NCBI GenBank assembly: GCA_003133425.1
Contig: PKXI01000329.1
Location: forward strand, 3,564 to 13,824
Direction: 5' to 3'
Length of the DNA: 10,261 nt
Origin: Acidobacteriaceae bacterium
GTDB taxonomy: Bacteria; Acidobacteriota; Terriglobia; Terriglobales; Acidobacteriaceae
Shown here: positions 7,501 to 10,261 of the stretch, one piece after another
Numbering within the stretch: position 1 is the first letter of the stretch
Layout: each line of letters begins with the position of its first letter
The notes under the pieces: generated by a model
What the model saw: only the letters and a program-made list of their open reading frames with translations
The model's database searches: none
What the model was told of the DNA's origin: nothing
Translations under genes and position numbers: made by a program

Positions 7501-7640
7501 TCGCTATCAACATATAAATAGCGAAGGTTTACCCCGTCAGCTTGGTTACTCGAGAACGTCTGGTACACCGTCTTGCGGAACGATCGGATGATGTTGCCGC
7601 CCGTACCTCCAAGTCCAATGATCAGGTGATTGTTAGCCAT
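4554..7640 (-). CDS. Large tubulin-like (tubulin/FtsZ superfamily) protein
   Basis: 1028 residues from ATG 7640, with a strong GAGGAG about 7 bases upstream. The N-terminal third is a tubulin/FtsZ-type nucleotide-binding domain: a glycine loop GLGGTGG at 9-15, a YVDSDDE strand end at 43-49, the signature CGLAGGTGSGS at 165-175 (compare GGGTGTG of FtsZ), ALLPE at 198-202 and the conserved NGYAALMELNAL at 217-228. Residues about 475-635 are helical and charged, probably coiled coil; the rest forms an extra C-terminal domain with FPARFVAVVAYLKEKYEARL near the end. FtsZ is under 400 residues, while the 'tubulin-like' bacterial family (Pfam Tubulin_2 type) is about 1000, so length supports that family. 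No canonical T7 catalytic loop (NxDxxD) was recognised, so GTP hydrolysis is uncertain. The protein has no signal or membrane helix and should be cytosolic. It may form filaments at the membrane with its operon partners (inference). Confidence 0.85.
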   Translation of the reverse strand: MANNHLIIGLGGTGGNIIRSFRKTVYQTFSSNQADGVNLRYLYVDSDDEFMKPNDPSWKTLGNSVELDQTSKMLIQGINLRDVVDNLNQYPGLRPWLGNRQDWGEILGASNAAKVVGGQKRRLGRFLFAINASRFRERVRDFVTEMQKDRTHIAARTATDIHICCGLAGGTGSGSVVDALCQIRSAFPGPEYRILLYALLPERNPKGDRGGPNYHANGYAALMELNALQIGSWRPHNVLSPDGSRFAGLQDPFNCCYLFNDENEANVPVSLDQLFEITSSFLFQKIVQAEAIRWGDQGNPVQRQEDFQVGGQGIDPERSARGAARRSRYFFSFGVKQIAYPAVEISEYLTYSFAQQCVRQLMFANWKEGEGYSEEAINQNFSEYVEDKGTLEKWFLTDERLTLSEGIVPAEIESKNWKRIADYWKAAVPGYASQVLEEHKGNYVKMLPKLTELTETAYREQYRGNGVAGFYTIKRKDMSDHVRELISKIEGDLFSQWRTGEKSMHDIDRLLSALIESLENRIKAIDGRIAKMGEESEACKQNDARIKDNREQWAKLGPLSVAFGKHKKLVNAHAEALITRYTLKTRVEGYRYARELVQRLIQDLNSLSADVSRCRNTVMGASKRFAEAIASRLKYDGAGDFSSQMVREYDPKYVRGFVQDLIRNHPEQKKQTGAARESLLALLKERESFTTFANTISGSQFSDTLEQSCKIQAEAAHTRSVTENSAKATILNVSVIELLRRKFDGNEEAMRKFSHDIMNMASNYLKLDRGQEQLVGPGIPSFNNRDEAVCSTTVTIVLPEAQESQAFRDRLYASLRNSYPGQRATVDEAINPTRSHEITVLSVTNIFPARFVAVVAYLKEKYEARLRGANSKRAFLELHYEGESTTPAPGQTLYDLYAESYKPSDILPWVMLADTMQLLTRGKDFNTGRERIRLTVTNLDGFPESLDLGATLDSVVQDASPEAMEELRNQVQRALDGEYLHLEKRIGIENALRANIEETGKKLTPESPQYKERVLAFSTIRKILEVGD

Positions 7641-7673
7641 TTCAAACTCCTCAGCTAAATCGAATGTCCGAAA

Positions 7674-8327
7674 CTAGATTCGGGGTCGGATGTCACGATG
7701 TGCGCCAAACCCGGTGAGGGCAAAAACGAAGCCCTGAGCCAACAGGAACGACAGAACCAAAAAGGCGCGTAAGCGGAAAACCGCCCAATGCACATGAAAC
7801 TGAAGCAGGTACTTTAAGTCGTTGACGGTCTGGTCAAGGGTCTCCCCGCCGGACTTGTCTTGCGAATCTGAGTCCGCTGAGTCGGCACCTGGACTGTCAG
7901 TCACTCCAGATGAAGCTGTTTGTGCGGATCTCACAACATCTCGCAGAAAGGGGTGGGTGGCCTCGAACTGGCCCCGCAGGTTGTCCGCGTTAAGGGTGCT
8001 GAGCTCGCCGTCTACGTTGCCTGCAAGCGAATGCATCTGCATACCCCACTCGTCGACTGCACGATCAAAAGCGTGTCCAATCTCACCAACACTGGTAAAG
8101 GCTATGACGAAGAAGATGGTCCACAGGGCTGCGAGCCCGCAGAGGAGCAGATGAAACCAATTTAGATAGAACGATAGGTTCCAAAGCCGTGTATAGAGAC
8201 TACACAGCCACCAAAGGAAGGCGGCGAGAGCCACGGCACCGAGGCAGGCCATGCTGAATCCGAATGGGTTCAGAGCTGCAAAAATCGGGATACTCCCGAA
8301 AAGCAGCAGAAACATCTCCCTCAGCAT
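7674..8327 (-). CDS. Four-helix inner-membrane protein of the tubulin-like operon
   Basis: 217 residues from ATG 8327. The frame is open to a TTG at 8354, but that codon has no ribosome-binding site and lies in a palindrome; from ATG 8327 the protein begins directly with its first hydrophobic helix. Predicted membrane helices are at about 3-20, 24-46, 55-77 and 184-206. Between helices 3 and 4 lies a hydrophilic loop of about 105 residues, acidic and Ser/Asp-rich in its second half (TDSPGADSADSDSQDKSGGE), expected to be periplasmic if the N-terminus is inside. The basic C-terminal tail (AHRDIRPRI) would then be cytosolic and could contact the tubulin-like protein encoded 33 bp downstream. I do not recognise a family; function is unknown beyond the operon link. 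Confidence 0.75.
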   Translation of the reverse strand: MLREMFLLLFGSIPIFAALNPFGFSMACLGAVALAAFLWWLCSLYTRLWNLSFYLNWFHLLLCGLAALWTIFFVIAFTSVGEIGHAFDRAVDEWGMQMHSLAGNVDGELSTLNADNLRGQFEATHPFLRDVVRSAQTASSGVTDSPGADSADSDSQDKSGGETLDQTVNDLKYLLQFHVHWAVFRLRAFLVLSFLLAQGFVFALTGFGAHRDIRPRI

Positions 8328-8341
8328 CGATCCATCTTTCC

Positions 8342-8359
8342 CTTGACTGATCAATCAAG
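8342..8359. promoter_or_regulatory. Near-perfect 18-bp palindrome upstream of the membrane-protein gene
   Basis: CTTGACTGATCAATCAAG pairs with itself at eight of nine positions and lies in the 51-bp gap between the first and second operon genes, 14 bp before the ATG at 8327. It could be a protein-binding site giving an internal promoter, or a small RNA hairpin that modulates translation. No clear -10/-35 pair was found beside it. Confidence 0.35.
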
Positions 8360-8378
8360 TCGCTACATCACTTCTTAC

Positions 8379-10007
8379 TCACTGGTTCACCGTTGAGCTC
8401 GCGTTGGACAGCTCGGACTCCGCTTGTTGGCCTGCTGCCTGATTCTGCTGCAACTCCGACGCTGCATTCGGATCAAGCTGCTGCGAGGAGGCGATCTGGA
8501 GCTTGGTGGTTGCAGGAACCGGTGCCGCGGGGAACGGTCCCTTGCCGCTCTTGCTCGCCAGAACCTCCATCCCGGCATCCACTTGCTGGTCAAGTTGATT
8601 GTTCATTTCCTCCAGTGTCGCAACGCTCAACGCGGCTACGGTATTCTTGTCGCAATCGCCGTGTTTCGTTCCCACCACGACAACTTGAACATTGCCGGCG
8701 GCATCGGGAGTGTCACTCTTCCGAAATAGAACATCCCCTGGCGTAAGTGCGCAACTCTGGTCGTCGGTGACAACGAGTTGCATATCAGTCGAAACCTCAA
8801 ATGCGGTATTACCCGGTTTGAGCGATTCCGGAACTGTATCTTCGGGCGGTAAGGCAGGAGCACTGGGAGTGTCTCCGCTCACAGTTGCAGAAACATTCTG
8901 CAGCTGTGCAATGTGTAGGTGAACCTGCTGGGAGAGAAGGGTCTTTACATCGGGATCAAGCGGTTGGTCAGGGTGATTTTGTATAGGCGAATTGCTCAAA
9001 GGATATGGCTGAGCATTGTCCTGAGAGGTTGGGGGATAACCTGCTGGATTCTCGTTGACTGTCTGCTGCTCAGCGTAGGCAGTTTGCAAGTTGGCGTTCA
9101 GAGCGTAATCTGTGAGCCAAAGGTCTGCTGAAGGATAGGCGGCATAGGGGGTAAAGTAGGCGCCGTAATAGGCTCCCCAGACCGGAGGTCCCCAATCAAA
9201 ACTGACAGGGATGGCCCAAGGCGAGATCATCCATCCATAGAAAGCCGGCCGATAATAGACACTTGGCACGTACCGGTAGTAAGAACGATTCTGAAACGTG
9301 TACGACTTGTAGATTGCAACTTGACTCGACCTTCCGCTAACAAATGTGCGGGAAACAAAGCCGGGTCTACCGACCACTGGGCGCTCCGTGAATCCGGCAT
9401 GCGGCCCATAGCTAACCACACGGACACCGTCTGGACGGACTGTCTCAATGGTGCGCTGGTTACCTAGACCTCGCCTGACTGTGGTGGTAGTACCGTAATG
9501 GCTTGTTTGAATGAGGCGAGCTTGCCCGTTGCCAGCATAACGAGCAGCGACACCATTACCATTACCGCGAAACTCAACAACGCGGTTTTGAGAATTGGTC
9601 CGAATAGAGCCACCGTTTGAACTGCGGTATTCGACGCCCCCACTTGGGAGGCGTTGCGCAGTCGCTCGCGCCGGGATTCCTGGCGCGTGGGTTGTCGGGT
9701 TCTGGCGAACAGGGTTAGGGATTGGCCTTGTATTCGGTATGCCTCCTCGCTGGCCCGGCTGTGGCGTCGGAGCTTGGCGTATTTGCGGTGCGGGACGAGC
9801 ATACGGACGAGCCTGCGGGGCAGCGGATGGCTGACTCCGCTGCCCCGCCTGGGGCGTAGAGTTCGTTCTAGCCGGGGGAGTTGGCGCCGGTGTGGTTTTC
9901 TGCGAAGAAGAGAGAGAGGAGGCTACTACTGGAAGTAGTACCGCGTAAGCACAAAAGCCCATCCATAACCGGAGAGCCTTCAACAGATTTCCCGCATCTT
10001 GACTCAT
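8379..10007 (-). CDS. Secreted proline- and aromatic-rich protein, first gene of the tubulin-like operon
   Basis: 542 residues from ATG 10007, preceded by AAAGGCGA at good spacing. A signal peptide or membrane anchor covers about 8-35. Residues 36-115 are Pro/Ala/Gln/Arg-rich and disordered. Residues 122-232 carry Gly/Arg-rich beta-repeat text (VEYRSSNGGSIR, VVEFRGNGNGVAARYAGNG, VRPDGVRVVSYGPHAGF). Residues 233-312 are dense in Tyr, Trp and Phe (YYRYVPSVYYRPAFYGWM, WAIPVSFDWGPPVWGAYYGA), a type seen in secreted or surface proteins of Acidobacteriota and Planctomycetes. Residues about 404-465 form a small beta domain with C419 and C452, possibly a disulfide, and the C-terminus is Gln/Ala-rich. 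It is expected in the periplasm or at the surface. I cannot assign a family or function; its place in the operon suggests an envelope partner of the tubulin-like system. Confidence 0.75.
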   Translation of the reverse strand: MSQDAGNLLKALRLWMGFCAYAVLLPVVASSLSSSQKTTPAPTPPARTNSTPQAGQRSQPSAAPQARPYARPAPQIRQAPTPQPGQRGGIPNTRPIPNPVRQNPTTHAPGIPARATAQRLPSGGVEYRSSNGGSIRTNSQNRVVEFRGNGNGVAARYAGNGQARLIQTSHYGTTTTVRRGLGNQRTIETVRPDGVRVVSYGPHAGFTERPVVGRPGFVSRTFVSGRSSQVAIYKSYTFQNRSYYRYVPSVYYRPAFYGWMISPWAIPVSFDWGPPVWGAYYGAYFTPYAAYPSADLWLTDYALNANLQTAYAEQQTVNENPAGYPPTSQDNAQPYPLSNSPIQNHPDQPLDPDVKTLLSQQVHLHIAQLQNVSATVSGDTPSAPALPPEDTVPESLKPGNTAFEVSTDMQLVVTDDQSCALTPGDVLFRKSDTPDAAGNVQVVVVGTKHGDCDKNTVAALSVATLEEMNNQLDQQVDAGMEVLASKSGKGPFPAAPVPATTKLQIASSQQLDPNAASELQQNQAAGQQAESELSNASSTVNQ

Positions 10008-10039
10008 TTGAGTCGCCTTTCTTCAAGCGGACACTTACA

Positions 10040-10055
10040 AGTTGTTTATAAACAG
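10040..10055 (-). promoter_or_regulatory. Candidate -10 element inside a 12-bp palindrome, operon promoter
   Basis: TGTTTATAAACA (10043-10054) is a perfect palindrome, and on the minus strand contains TATAAA, which could serve as the -10 box about 35-45 bp before the ATG at 10007. No good -35 hexamer lies 16-18 bp upstream, so the promoter would need an activator or an alternative sigma factor. A protein could instead bind the palindrome and block transcription. Confidence 0.35.
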
Positions 10056-10167
10056 CAAATTACCTGGCCTTCTCATTCTGCTCTTCGGCAAGAACGAAGA
10101 AATACAACTATTGCGTTACAATCGGCCGTTGCCCCGACCAATCATACGCGCGGCGAAAAACTGGGAT

Positions 10168-10183
10168 TGTGACCCAGGTCACC
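10168..10183. promoter_or_regulatory. CRP/FNR-type palindromic site
   Basis: TGTGACCCAGGTCACC fits the TGTGA-N6-TCAC pattern of CRP/FNR-family regulators, with inner bases also symmetric (GTGACC-CA-GGTCAC). It lies about 160 bp before the first gene of the operon and about 115 bp upstream of the candidate -10. It may equally control a divergent plus-strand gene beginning beyond the window. The pattern is seen; the regulator is inferred. Confidence 0.4.
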
Positions 10184-10261
10184 CACTCCGCTCACGAACA
10201 CCCGGGAAGCACCTTAGCCGTAATACTGTTCACTTAATAATCCTGATGGCTTTGCAGATGT

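Noticed and set aside
9595..9938. Arg/Gly-rich plus-strand frames opposite the secreted-protein gene
   Set aside because: They are complements of the proline-rich codons of the minus-strand gene and have no independent support.

Overview
The window most likely comes from a soil-type Acidobacteriota genome (Terriglobia-like). The suggestion rests on moderate GC content, a GH28-type beta-helix glycosidase, a pair of divergent HU-like proteins of a kind I associate with that group, and a proline/aromatic-rich secreted protein. This taxonomic call is inference from gene content; no rRNA or tRNA gene is visible.

Left third (1-2700), a mosaic. It starts with the 3' end of a plus-strand GH28-like gene, whose stop codon abuts what looks like the left end of an IS5-family element. 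Only the first ~30 residues of that element's transposase are recognisable. Two tandem minus-strand genes for paralogous HU-like DNA-binding proteins follow, then a stretch of about 500 bp with only broken small frames, and finally the C-terminal remnant of an ImmA/IrrE-type metallopeptidase. This region looks like accessory DNA that has decayed by insertion and deletion.

Right two thirds (about 2960-10180), one minus-strand operon of five genes. In transcription order they are: a secreted proline- and aromatic-rich protein (8379-10007); a four-helix membrane protein (7674-8327); a 1028-residue tubulin/FtsZ-superfamily protein of the large 'tubulin-like' type (4554-7640); a 98-residue zinc-ribbon protein with one membrane helix (4254-4550); and an exported protein with a YdbL-like region, two BON domains and a C-terminal beta-rich domain (3004-4248). 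Gaps are about 51, 33 and 3 bp, the last junction is translationally coupled, and a hairpin plus T-run terminator follows the last gene. A -10-like palindrome and a CRP/FNR-like TGTGA-N6-TCAC site lie upstream.

Inference on how the operon works: a cytosolic nucleotide-binding, possibly filament-forming tubulin-like protein is encoded with two inner-membrane proteins and two exported proteins, so the set could link a cytoskeletal element through the inner membrane to the periplasm or outer membrane. This resembles the proposed membrane-remodelling systems built around FtsZ-like families (described by Makarova and Koonin, 2010, cited from memory). However, the vWA protein, GTPase and OmpA protein reported there are not in this window. 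It is the best candidate here for a poorly described system.
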